Of a stretch of DNA of 64,000 nt, positions 21,666 to 29,257 are shown one piece after another. This DNA comes from Gemmatimonadota bacterium (GTDB lineage Bacteria; Latescibacterota; UBA2968; UBA8231). Within the stretch, counting starts at the first letter, position 1. Each line of letters starts with the position of its first letter. The stretch is from assembly GCA_009840005.1 (NCBI GenBank), contig VXOR01000093.1, positions 1 to 64,000 of the forward strand, given 5' to 3'. The notes beneath the pieces were generated by a model. It made no database searches and had not been told where the DNA came from. It saw nothing but the letters and a program-made list of their open reading frames with translations. Both the position numbers and the translations under genes were made by a program.

Positions 21666-22985
21666 ATGAGAGCAAAAAACTGGCTATCTGCATTGGTCTT
21701 GGCTTGGCCGTTGGCGAGCGCGGCGGAAAATGAGAAACAGGAGATCGACACGTTGCTGGTAAACCCGGGAATCGGCACGTTGCTGGCAGATCCTCTGCCG
21801 CCGATCGAAGAACGGGAACTCAGCGAGTTGCTGGCACAGCCTGAACCGCCGATTGAGGTCCAAGCCTTTGACACGCCCAATGACGACGGGGGCAGCATTA
21901 CGCTGACTTGGCCGCGAGATCGTCAGATCAGCGAAAATGCGATGTATCAGGTCGCCATCGCGGATTCGCCCAGCGGACCTTTTCGCGTCGTGGCCGAGGT
22001 TGCGGTAACGGGGAATTTGATGTCCGAGGCACCGGCACTCTTTGGTCGTGGGGCTGATCTGGAGAATCGCCACTATGTCAATGTCGAGGAATTCGCCGGC
22101 GCGGGCGGCAAGACGCCGTTAGAAGACGGCAAGACGTATTACTTCCACATTGATGTGCGGTCGGCTGGCGGCGCAATCCGCGGCAAAGTGATCGTCAACG
22201 CCGAATCCAAAGGCAATTTTTTCAATCGCGCCAAGGTCAATAATCTGGTGCTGTGCCTCGTTTTTTCAGGGTTTATCATGGGCTACATTGGCATTGCGCG
22301 GCGGCGCGAGCTCAAGATCCGCCGCATCGCCGGGCTGGAGGCACTCGACGAGGCATTGGGGCGGGCGACCGAGATGGGCAAGCCGGTGCTTTTCATTCAC
22401 GGCCTGCGCGGCATGGACTCGATATCGACCATTGCCGCGGTCAATATCTTGGGGCGGGTTGCGCGGCGCACGGCCGAATACGACACTGCGCTGCGGGTGG
22501 TGGCCCCAGACCCGGTGGTTCTATCTGTGAGTCAGGAGACGATGAAAGCCTCGTATGTCGAGGCGGGACGGCCCGATGCTTTCAATCCAGACCATGTCTT
22601 CATCGCCGGTACCGAGCAGTTTAGCTACGCTGCGGCAGTCGAGGGCATCATGGTTCGCGATCGCCCGGCAGCTCACATTATGATGGGGTACTTCTACGCT
22701 GAGTCGCTGCTATTGGCCGAGACAGGTTCGACGACCGGGGCGATCCAGATCGCTGGTACCGATGCCTTCACCCAGTTGCCGTTCTTTATTACTACCTGCG
22801 ACTATACCCTGCTCGGCGAAGAGCTCTATGCAGCCAGTGCTTATCTATCGGGTGAGCCGAGAATGCTCGGCTCCCTCAAGGGCCAGGACGCCGGCAAGGC
22901 CCTTATTTTAGCCGCTTTGGTGTTGGGCGCAATCTTGGCGGCTTTAGAGCTGCCCCAGCTAACCCACTTCTTTACTCCTTATTGA
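21666..22985 (+). CDS. DUF6754-like membrane protein with FN3-like domain
   Basis: 439 aa. A signal peptide (LVLAWPLASAAE) is followed by an extracytoplasmic fibronectin-III-like segment (SITLTWPRDRQISENAMYQVAIADSPSGPF) and a transmembrane helix (~residues 187-207: NLVLCLVFSGFIMGYIGIA). A ~200-residue alpha/beta domain follows (GKPVLFIHGLRGMDSISTIAAVNILGR), and a last hydrophobic helix (LILAALVLGAILAAL). I read the alpha/beta part as the DUF6754 family, of unknown function. It is closely packed with glmL and three more membrane genes. Confidence 0.7.
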   Translation: MRAKNWLSALVLAWPLASAAENEKQEIDTLLVNPGIGTLLADPLPPIEERELSELLAQPEPPIEVQAFDTPNDDGGSITLTWPRDRQISENAMYQVAIADSPSGPFRVVAEVAVTGNLMSEAPALFGRGADLENRHYVNVEEFAGAGGKTPLEDGKTYYFHIDVRSAGGAIRGKVIVNAESKGNFFNRAKVNNLVLCLVFSGFIMGYIGIARRRELKIRRIAGLEALDEALGRATEMGKPVLFIHGLRGMDSISTIAAVNILGRVARRTAEYDTALRVVAPDPVVLSVSQETMKASYVEAGRPDAFNPDHVFIAGTEQFSYAAAVEGIMVRDRPAAHIMMGYFYAESLLLAETGSTTGAIQIAGTDAFTQLPFFITTCDYTLLGEELYAASAYLSGEPRMLGSLKGQDAGKALILAALVLGAILAALELPQLTHFFTPY

Positions 22986-22994
22986 GGAGGGGCC

Positions 22995-23654
22995 ATGCCA
23001 TTTTTTAGCCGGACTTTACCACTGGCCGTCGCCTTAGTCTTTGGCCTGCTAGGCATTGCCATCTACTACATACCGCACGGTAATGCACAGAGTTTTGAAC
23101 AAGAAATGGCGCTCTGGGTGCGTATTGTCTTCGCGTTTTCTTATCTACTTGGACTCTACAGCCTACTCAACCTGCATTGGCAGCGGATCCGCCAGCACGT
23201 CGTCGGTTGGGGCTACAGCTTCGTTGCCATCGCCAGCTTTGTGCTGATGATGTTCTTCGTTATCTACAACGATGGGCACGGCCCCTTTGCCGCCCAGGCC
23301 GAAGCTGGGGGCTATAATTGGCTCTTCAATTACGTTCATCTGCCCTGTTCTGGGACTATGTTCTCGATCTTGGCTTTTTTTATCGCTTCGGCGGCCTACC
23401 GAACCTTCCGCGCCCGCACGCCCGAGGCCGCGCTGTTGTTGGTCGCGGCGGTGATCGTCATGCTGGGCCGGGTGCCCATTGGCCGAGAGATCTCCGAGTA
23501 TTTTCCGCTGGTGAGCGAGTGGCTGATGAGCGTGCCGAACTTAGCGGCCAAGCGCGGGATTCTGCTCGGGGTGTCCCTAGGGGCCATCGCGACCTCGCTG
23601 CGGATCATCTTCGGCATTGAGCGTTCGTACTTGGGCGGTGGAGGAGACGAGTGA
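22995..23654 (+). CDS. integral membrane protein, ~6 helices, GlmL cluster
   Basis: 219 aa, not recognised. About six transmembrane segments are visible (LPLAVALVFGLLGIAIYYI; IVFAFSYLLGLYSLLNL; VGWGYSFVAIASFVLMMFF; YVHLPCSGTMFSILAFFIA; LLLVAAVIVMLG; LLGVSLGAIATSLRIIFG). GAGGAGGGG precedes the ATG. Its stop overlaps the next start (GTGATG). No enzyme or transport motif stands out. Confidence 0.65.
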   Translation: MPFFSRTLPLAVALVFGLLGIAIYYIPHGNAQSFEQEMALWVRIVFAFSYLLGLYSLLNLHWQRIRQHVVGWGYSFVAIASFVLMMFFVIYNDGHGPFAAQAEAGGYNWLFNYVHLPCSGTMFSILAFFIASAAYRTFRARTPEAALLLVAAVIVMLGRVPIGREISEYFPLVSEWLMSVPNLAAKRGILLGVSLGAIATSLRIIFGIERSYLGGGGDE

Positions 23655-24469
23655 TGCAGATTGATCGCCGCATCCTCTTCGTTTTGATGTTTATCGGAGT
23701 GGCCGTGCCGCTCTTGGTCGGGCTAGACCTGCCGATCACGCCGTCCAAGCAGGTGAGAGCGGCTTACGACCAGATCGAGCAACTTGACGCTGGGCAGGTC
23801 GTCTTAGTCTCTTTTTCCTACGGTGCCAGCACGGCTCCTGAGATGCAGCCCATGGCGCGGGCGGTTTTGCGCCACGCGTTTCGCCGCGAGCTCAAGGTTG
23901 TCGCCATCTGCCTGTGGCCTGAAGCGACCGGGTTAGCTCAAGCGGTGCTCGACAAAATGACGGCTGAATTCGACTTGGAGTACGGGGTGGATTACACCTT
24001 TATGGGCTACAAGCCGGGCAATTTTAGCGTCGTTCTCAATATGGGGCACGACGTACACGGCACCTTCCCGCAGGACAATTGGGGCGCAGATGTTGGCGAT
24101 TTGGAATTGATGCGGAGTGTGCGCTCACTGAGGGATTTCGACCTCGTTTTCGACTTAGGGGCCGGGGATTCGATTGAGTTTTGGTGGATCCCCTACGGGC
24201 AGGAGAAATACGGCTTCCCTTTTGTCGCCGGCTGCACGGCAGTGATGGCACCAGACTTCTACCCATTCCTCAGTTCGGGCCAACTCGTGGGCCTGCTCGG
24301 CGGCTTGGCCGGTGCAGCCGACTACGAGGTTCTGATTGACCACCGCGATGAGGCGAATAAGAGCATGTCTCCCCAGTCGGTTACCCATTTGATCATTGTC
24401 GCCTTCGTGCTCTTTGGCAATATCGCCTATTTCGCCAGTCGGCGAGGCCGATTGCAACAGGAGAGCTAA
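23654..24469 (+). CDS. bitopic envelope protein, GlmL cluster
   Basis: 271 aa, not recognised. An N-terminal helix (ILFVLMFIGVAVPLLVGL) and a C-terminal helix (VTHLIIVAFVLFGNIAYFA) bracket a ~210-residue domain with alternating strands and helices (QVVLVSFSYGAST...ELKVVAICLWPEATGLAQAVLDKM), suggesting a Rossmann-like extracytoplasmic fold. The N-terminal set-up recalls a signal-anchor. ATG 23654 is preferred to the GTG one codon earlier, since it overlaps the upstream TGA. It begins the last part of the cluster, 3 bp before the next gene. Confidence 0.65.
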   Translation: MQIDRRILFVLMFIGVAVPLLVGLDLPITPSKQVRAAYDQIEQLDAGQVVLVSFSYGASTAPEMQPMARAVLRHAFRRELKVVAICLWPEATGLAQAVLDKMTAEFDLEYGVDYTFMGYKPGNFSVVLNMGHDVHGTFPQDNWGADVGDLELMRSVRSLRDFDLVFDLGAGDSIEFWWIPYGQEKYGFPFVAGCTAVMAPDFYPFLSSGQLVGLLGGLAGAADYEVLIDHRDEANKSMSPQSVTHLIIVAFVLFGNIAYFASRRGRLQQES

Positions 24470-24472
24470 GCC

Positions 24473-25186
24473 GTGCGCGATACGTATATTTTCCTGGGCT
24501 TGCTTTTGCTGTTTGTCGCTGTCAATATCGGCTTAGTGGCCAACGGGACCTTGGCGGCGGACTGGACGGGCTTGGGCATCATTGTTGCGGCGGGCATGAC
24601 CTTGGCGCTCTATAGTTTTCTCTACAAGGATAACCCTCTTTTTAAGTTTGCCGAGCATGTTTTCGTCGGCGTGGCAGCGGCTTACATTTTCGGTCAGAAT
24701 TGGTACCCGACTCTCTACGGCGAGATTATTGCCGAATGGACCAATCCGGGGGAAGGGGAGACGCCCAATTGGTGGCTTTTGGCTCCGACGGTGCTCGGGC
24801 TGTTGATGTTGACGCGCTTTTCGCTGCGCTTCGGTTGGCTGAGCCGCTATGCTTTTGCATTCTTTGTAGGGCTTACGGCTGGCCTGACGATTCCCCGCTA
24901 TATTTCTTCCTTTATTTTGGCCCAAATAGAACCTACATTACAACCACTAACCGCGAGCTTGGAGGGGCTCAATTTGCTGATCGTCCTCGTGGGGGTCATC
25001 GGGGTGTTGGTTTATTTCTTTTTTTCCGTCGAGCACACCGGCACGGCGGGCCACATCTCCAAGGTGGGGATATGGTTTTTGATGGTCTCGTTTGGGGCTT
25101 CTTTTGGTTACACTATTATGGCGAGGGTCTCGCTGTTGATCGGGCGTGTGACCTTTCTCTTAGACGACTGGTTGCACCTGATGTGA
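24473..25186 (+). CDS. integral membrane protein, ~7 helices, GlmL cluster
   Basis: 237 aa, not recognised. Around seven hydrophobic helices are visible, with a conserved-looking loop NPLFKFAEHVFVGVAAAYIFGQ between helices 2 and 3 and a short hydrophilic loop (GEIIAEWTNPGEGETPNWW). GTG start 3 bp after the previous gene, and the last gene of the packed run. An accessory gap of 224 bp follows, so transcription may end here. Confidence 0.65.
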   Translation: MRDTYIFLGLLLLFVAVNIGLVANGTLAADWTGLGIIVAAGMTLALYSFLYKDNPLFKFAEHVFVGVAAAYIFGQNWYPTLYGEIIAEWTNPGEGETPNWWLLAPTVLGLLMLTRFSLRFGWLSRYAFAFFVGLTAGLTIPRYISSFILAQIEPTLQPLTASLEGLNLLIVLVGVIGVLVYFFFSVEHTGTAGHISKVGIWFLMVSFGASFGYTIMARVSLLIGRVTFLLDDWLHLM

Positions 25187-25410
25187 GTTAGGGGCGGATG
25201 GGATAGGATACACGAGTAGTTCGCTTATCGTTACTATCGGCAATCGCGGCCCGCGAGGGCTAGGGCCCCTCGGCGGCTACGAGCCGTTGATGACAAACGC
25301 ATCATGGTATGGATAAAGTCGAGCTCAAAACTACTAGGCTATATCAGCCACCCGCCTTTTGCATCATGCATAGGCACATAAACATGCTTCGTAACCTTAA
25401 GGAGGGAACT
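25187..25410. other. non-coding gap after the GlmL cluster
   Basis: No gene is visible. It contains a short inverted repeat CGAGGG (25254-25259) and CCCTCG (25267-25272) without a U-run, and the end of the gap carries the strong RBS AAGGAGGG of the next gene. Base composition is more AT-rich than its neighbours. Confidence 0.5.
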
Positions 25411-25932
25411 ATGAAGCGAAGGAAACTCTTCTATTCGTCACTCATCATCACTACGTCTTTCTATGCGCTCCTCTTTACTGCGGAGAGAGTTGAAGCGCAT
25501 GGGACGTATGTCGGGCCAACGGAATATGGGAGTTGGAGTACGGTTGGCTGCTGTGGACAAGCCGATACACGTCAGAAGAGGACCGTGAGAAGCCGATATA
25601 GGTATGATTACAACAATATAGTATACCAGCATTCGCCCCCGCAGCAGAGAGAGGACGGCCTTGTTAATCAATTGCTAGCGGGCATTGATCAATTGCTAGG
25701 CGTATTTAACATTTCGTCGGCTTTTGCAACGCCTGCACCGCCGCCTTCTGTGTCTCCCCCGGATGCACCTCGACCTTCTATGTCCCCCCCGGATGCACCG
25801 CCGCCTTCTGCGTCTCCGGATTCAGTGAATTCCGAGTCCTTGTTGGCAAGAGGTCCGTGGTTCCATTGGCACTCAGACTCGGAGTACCGCTGCACAGGGG
25901 AGCCATCATCTACCTGCCCGGATGGGTATTAG
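25411..25932 (+). CDS. secreted protein with proline-rich repeats
   Basis: 173 aa, not recognised. A signal peptide (LFYSSLIITTSFYALLFTAERVEAHG) is followed by a Cys-containing segment (YGSWSTVGCCGQADTRQKRTV) with a loose likeness to thrombospondin type-1 repeats. A linker of three repeats of a 10-residue unit (APPPSVSPPD / APRPSMSPPD / APPPSASPD) comes next, then a short C-terminal tail with two cysteines. The start at 25411 follows AAGGAGGG; the longer frame from 25309 has no such site. It uses a different base composition from the neighbouring operons and lies beside a TIR element, so recent acquisition is possible. Confidence 0.55.
   Translation: MKRRKLFYSSLIITTSFYALLFTAERVEAHGTYVGPTEYGSWSTVGCCGQADTRQKRTVRSRYRYDYNNIVYQHSPPQQREDGLVNQLLAGIDQLLGVFNISSAFATPAPPPSVSPPDAPRPSMSPPDAPPPSASPDSVNSESLLARGPWFHWHSDSEYRCTGEPSSTCPDGY
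25735..25821 (+). repeat. 30-bp tandem repeat in coding sequence
   Basis: Three in-frame units, 25735-25764, 25765-25794 and 25795-25821 (last unit 27 bp), each with the pattern GCACC...CCTTCT...TCTCC..GGAT. They encode the Pro/Ser-rich linker of the secreted protein; copy number may vary between strains. Confidence 0.85.
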
Positions 25933-25952
25933 ACCCGCCCTGCCCTAGAAGT

Positions 25953-26104
25953 ACTAAGAAGCTGTTGAGTTAAAACGGAGTATCGGTGTCATTAGGCGAT
26001 TTTACGGTGATTTCAGCATCCGGTGGCCCGGCAAAAAGAGGCTTATATCGCGAGAATTAGCCCTTTTCGGTAGGTTATTCCGAATAACTCAACAGATTCT
26101 TAGT
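25953..26104. mobile_element. 152-bp MITE-like element with 20-bp terminal inverted repeats
   Basis: The left end ACTAAGAAGCTGTTGAGTTA (25953-25972) and the reverse complement of the right end (26085-26104) match at 19 of 20 positions. There is no ORF inside. No clear target-site duplication is seen outside the ends; if TA at 25955-25956 and 26101-26102 is the duplicated target, the element would be 144 bp with TIRs of ~16 bp. It lies just after the secreted-protein gene and just before the TonB receptor RBS. No matching transposase is in the window. Confidence 0.7.
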
Positions 26105-26142
26105 CGAGATACCCCGCTTGGCAACCTATCAAGGAGGGATAT

Positions 26143-29100
26143 ATGACCAATTTTGAAGGCGTTTTTCGCGTCTTGACCGCACTGGGCGTCCTGCTCGCGC
26201 TGAGCTTGGCTCCGGCCGAAGCTAGCACGGGCGGCAAAATAGCCGGCGTCGTCAAGGATGCCGCCACCGGAGAAGGGCTACCCCATGCCAATATCGCGGT
26301 GGAGAATACCAAATTGGGGACTACAGCGGACGAAAAGGGCCGCTTTTTTATTCTTAACGTGCCAGCCGGCACCTACACCCTCAAGGCTACATACATCGGC
26401 TATGCGGATTACACCATTGAGGATGTGCGAGTTTCTGCCGACCTGACTACGAATCTCGCCGTTGAATTGACTTCTTCGGATATCCAGGTCGAGGAGGTGG
26501 TAATCCGGGCCGAGCGGCCGATCATCGACAAAACCGCCACCAATGCGGTGCGCATCGTCGATGCCGAGGACATAGAGCTTCTGCCGTTCAGAGGCGTCGG
26601 GGGCGTCATCAACCTGCAACCGGGCGTGGTATATGACGAGGGCGTGTTGCACGTGCGCGGCTCGCGCTCGGACGAGATCGGCTACTACGTCGATGGGGCC
26701 ACCGTCCGCAATCCGGTCACTGGCGGAGTGGCAGTCAACCTGATCGATGAGGCCCTAGCGGAGGTCCAGCTACAGGCCGGGGGCTTCAACGCCGAATACG
26801 GCGGGGCCAACGCCGGCATCATCTTGCAGGAGTTACGCACCGGTCCTTCCAATTGGGAATTCGGGCTGCTGAGCGAGACGGACAACTTCACTTCTCCCTA
26901 CGAAAAGCGCTTCGGCACGTATTCTTATGGGTATTCCACCCAAGTGTTTACGGCTGGCGGCCCGGTGGTCGGCAGTCAGAAGGTGCGAGCCTTTCTGGCC
27001 GGGCAGCGCTGGGTTCGCGACTCCCCGCCCGTCTTCTGGGAGGGCTTTGAGTTTGCCGACTTAGTCGATTCGGGTGACCGCGGCGGCCGGGTGCATTGGC
27101 GCGAGGACGCCGACGGCAACGCGATGCCAGATACAGTTGATCTAGCCGTCAGACCGGGCAACATCGACCATCGAGGCCTGCAAGCGATGACGTTCAACGG
27201 CACCCTGCTCTTTGACTTGCAGCCCTTTCAGGTGCGGGTCACGGGCCTGTATTCAGGGGAAGACCAGGAATTTAATGGGCTGCCTATTTACAGCGCCTTT
27301 AATACCGAGCGGCTGCCCGAGGCCGATCGGACTACGGGCCTACTCCATGTCAGCGGCACTCACCTCCTCAATTCAAACACCCTTTACGAACTCAACGTCA
27401 GCCTCTACAACCAAGGGCGCGAGTCCTTTGATCCGGTTTTCGGCGATGCGTTCATGCTCTATAACGACAGCCTCGCCGTCGCCCAAGCCAACCCGAATTT
27501 CACGCCGTATTCCAGTCAGGGCATCTCGCTGCGGGATTACGATCTGAACGGCTTCCCGTTTGCTAGGACGGGCGATTTGGCCTCCTCCTATGCCAAAGCT
27601 GAGGAGAGCTACTACGGAGGGGGCGGCAGCCTTATGCACCAAACTGACATCCATCAGTTCAAGGTCGGCTTCAACTATCAGTACTGGACTTCGCGCCGTT
27701 TCTCCATCAGGACCAGTGCCCTCCGTAGAGCCATCTCCACCACGTACCCCGACTTAGATGCGGTTTACGATCGGTATTACGCCGGCGACATAAGTGGCGA
27801 CCAAGTGCTGGATGAATTGCTCGCCACCGCCGAGACCTTGCCCGACGGACAGGGCAGCCTTGCGGATTTTGAGACCTTGATCCGCAACAGCAGCCGCTCC
27901 GATTACTTCGGCTTCGACGCTTTTGGCCGCAAGGACCAAGGCGAAGGGCTGGAGGCACCGCGCCATCCGGTGATGGCCTCGGCCTATGTACAGGACAAGA
28001 TCGAATACAATGATCTCATCGTGAACGCCGGCCTGCGCTGGGACTACTTCGATGTCGATAGCTGGCGCTTCAAGAATCCCGAAGCTCCGGCACTCAACGA
28101 TACTCTCTATACGATCCGTCTCGAGTCGCTTACGAATACCCGCACGTTCAGCGAACTCAGCCCGCGACTCGGGTTCTCATTTCCGGTATCGGATCGGACA
28201 GTCTTCCACGTGCAGTACGGCCGCTTCTCGCAAATGCCAGCCATGCGCTCCATGTACGCCGGCGGGGCGCGGCTGGCCTTGGAGCTAGGCGGCCAAAATT
28301 TCATCTCCGCGCCCACGGCCTTCGACATTGAGCCGATCCGCACCACCCAATACGAGATCGGCTTTGAACGCCAATTTACCGACATGGCTTCCTTCGACAT
28401 CACTGGCTTCTACCGCGACGTGAAGGGGCAGCTCCAGCTCCAGCGCCAAAACGTTTCGACTGCGGCCCAAAACGCCAGCGCGTACAACTTCCTGCAAAAC
28501 GGCGACTTTGCCACCACTAAGGGGCTTGAGTTGGTCTTCAAACTGCGGCGCATCAACCGCCTACGCACCGAGTTTAACTACACCCTGTCGGACGCCCGTG
28601 GCACCGGCTCTTCGACCAATTCGGCCGTTTCCGGGGTAGAGAATAACACCAATCTGCCCACCATTATTTCGCCGCTCGACTTCAACGAGACGCATCGCGG
28701 CAACCTCTTTGTTGATTATCGCTTTGCCGACAACGATGGCGGGCCGATCCTAGAGAATCTGGGGGCCAACCTGCTGCTTTACTTTAGCAGCGGCCACAAT
28801 TTCACCCTATCGAGTGGGTCCATTGGCCAGCGCGGCCCCGAAGAGGGTGGCATCCTCGCCAACGACGATCCGCGCTCGCGCAAGCCTTTAGAAAGCATCA
28901 ACGCCTCTTCGACGCCTTGGACGTATGAGGTTGATCTGAAAGTGGATAAAGGCTTTGGTCTGTTCGGTGCCGATGCACAGCTTTACCTCTATGTCTATAA
29001 CCTGTTCAACCGCAAAAACGTGATTAACGTGTACAGCCGCACCGGCAGTGCCGAGGACGACGGTTTCCTCACCAACCCCGATCTGAGCAGCCAAATTATT

Positions 29101-29241
29101 GCAGCCAGTGGCAGTGATACGTACCGGCAGCTATACGAGGCCATCAATTTGGCCAATCGGCAACACTACTGGACCACCGAAGGCGGAGACCTGTTTGGCT
29201 CGCCGCGCCAGATCCGCTTTGGGATCAAACTGGGCTTGTAA
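26143..29241 (+). CDS. TonB-dependent receptor with N-terminal carboxypeptidase-regulatory-like domain
   Basis: 1032 aa, outer-membrane receptor. A signal peptide (~1-27) precedes a CarboxypepD_reg-like domain (~33-115: GKIAGVVKDAATGEGLPHANI...VPAGTYTLKATYIGY), a plug (~120-240: VNLQPGVV...YYVDGATVRNPVTGG) and a ~22-stranded barrel to the end. This layout is the SusC-like/FCB type. A strong AAGGAGGG RBS precedes the ATG. It leads a four-gene run with a secreted giant and a PorV-like barrel. The ligand is not evident; no SusD partner was recognised. Confidence 0.9.
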   Translation: MTNFEGVFRVLTALGVLLALSLAPAEASTGGKIAGVVKDAATGEGLPHANIAVENTKLGTTADEKGRFFILNVPAGTYTLKATYIGYADYTIEDVRVSADLTTNLAVELTSSDIQVEEVVIRAERPIIDKTATNAVRIVDAEDIELLPFRGVGGVINLQPGVVYDEGVLHVRGSRSDEIGYYVDGATVRNPVTGGVAVNLIDEALAEVQLQAGGFNAEYGGANAGIILQELRTGPSNWEFGLLSETDNFTSPYEKRFGTYSYGYSTQVFTAGGPVVGSQKVRAFLAGQRWVRDSPPVFWEGFEFADLVDSGDRGGRVHWREDADGNAMPDTVDLAVRPGNIDHRGLQAMTFNGTLLFDLQPFQVRVTGLYSGEDQEFNGLPIYSAFNTERLPEADRTTGLLHVSGTHLLNSNTLYELNVSLYNQGRESFDPVFGDAFMLYNDSLAVAQANPNFTPYSSQGISLRDYDLNGFPFARTGDLASSYAKAEESYYGGGGSLMHQTDIHQFKVGFNYQYWTSRRFSIRTSALRRAISTTYPDLDAVYDRYYAGDISGDQVLDELLATAETLPDGQGSLADFETLIRNSSRSDYFGFDAFGRKDQGEGLEAPRHPVMASAYVQDKIEYNDLIVNAGLRWDYFDVDSWRFKNPEAPALNDTLYTIRLESLTNTRTFSELSPRLGFSFPVSDRTVFHVQYGRFSQMPAMRSMYAGGARLALELGGQNFISAPTAFDIEPIRTTQYEIGFERQFTDMASFDITGFYRDVKGQLQLQRQNVSTAAQNASAYNFLQNGDFATTKGLELVFKLRRINRLRTEFNYTLSDARGTGSSTNSAVSGVENNTNLPTIISPLDFNETHRGNLFVDYRFADNDGGPILENLGANLLLYFSSGHNFTLSSGSIGQRGPEEGGILANDDPRSRKPLESINASSTPWTYEVDLKVDKGFGLFGADAQLYLYVYNLFNRKNVINVYSRTGSAEDDGFLTNPDLSSQIIAASGSDTYRQLYEAINLANRQHYWTTEGGDLFGSPRQIRFGIKLGL

Positions 29242-29257
29242 AAGGGAGGAAAACCTC

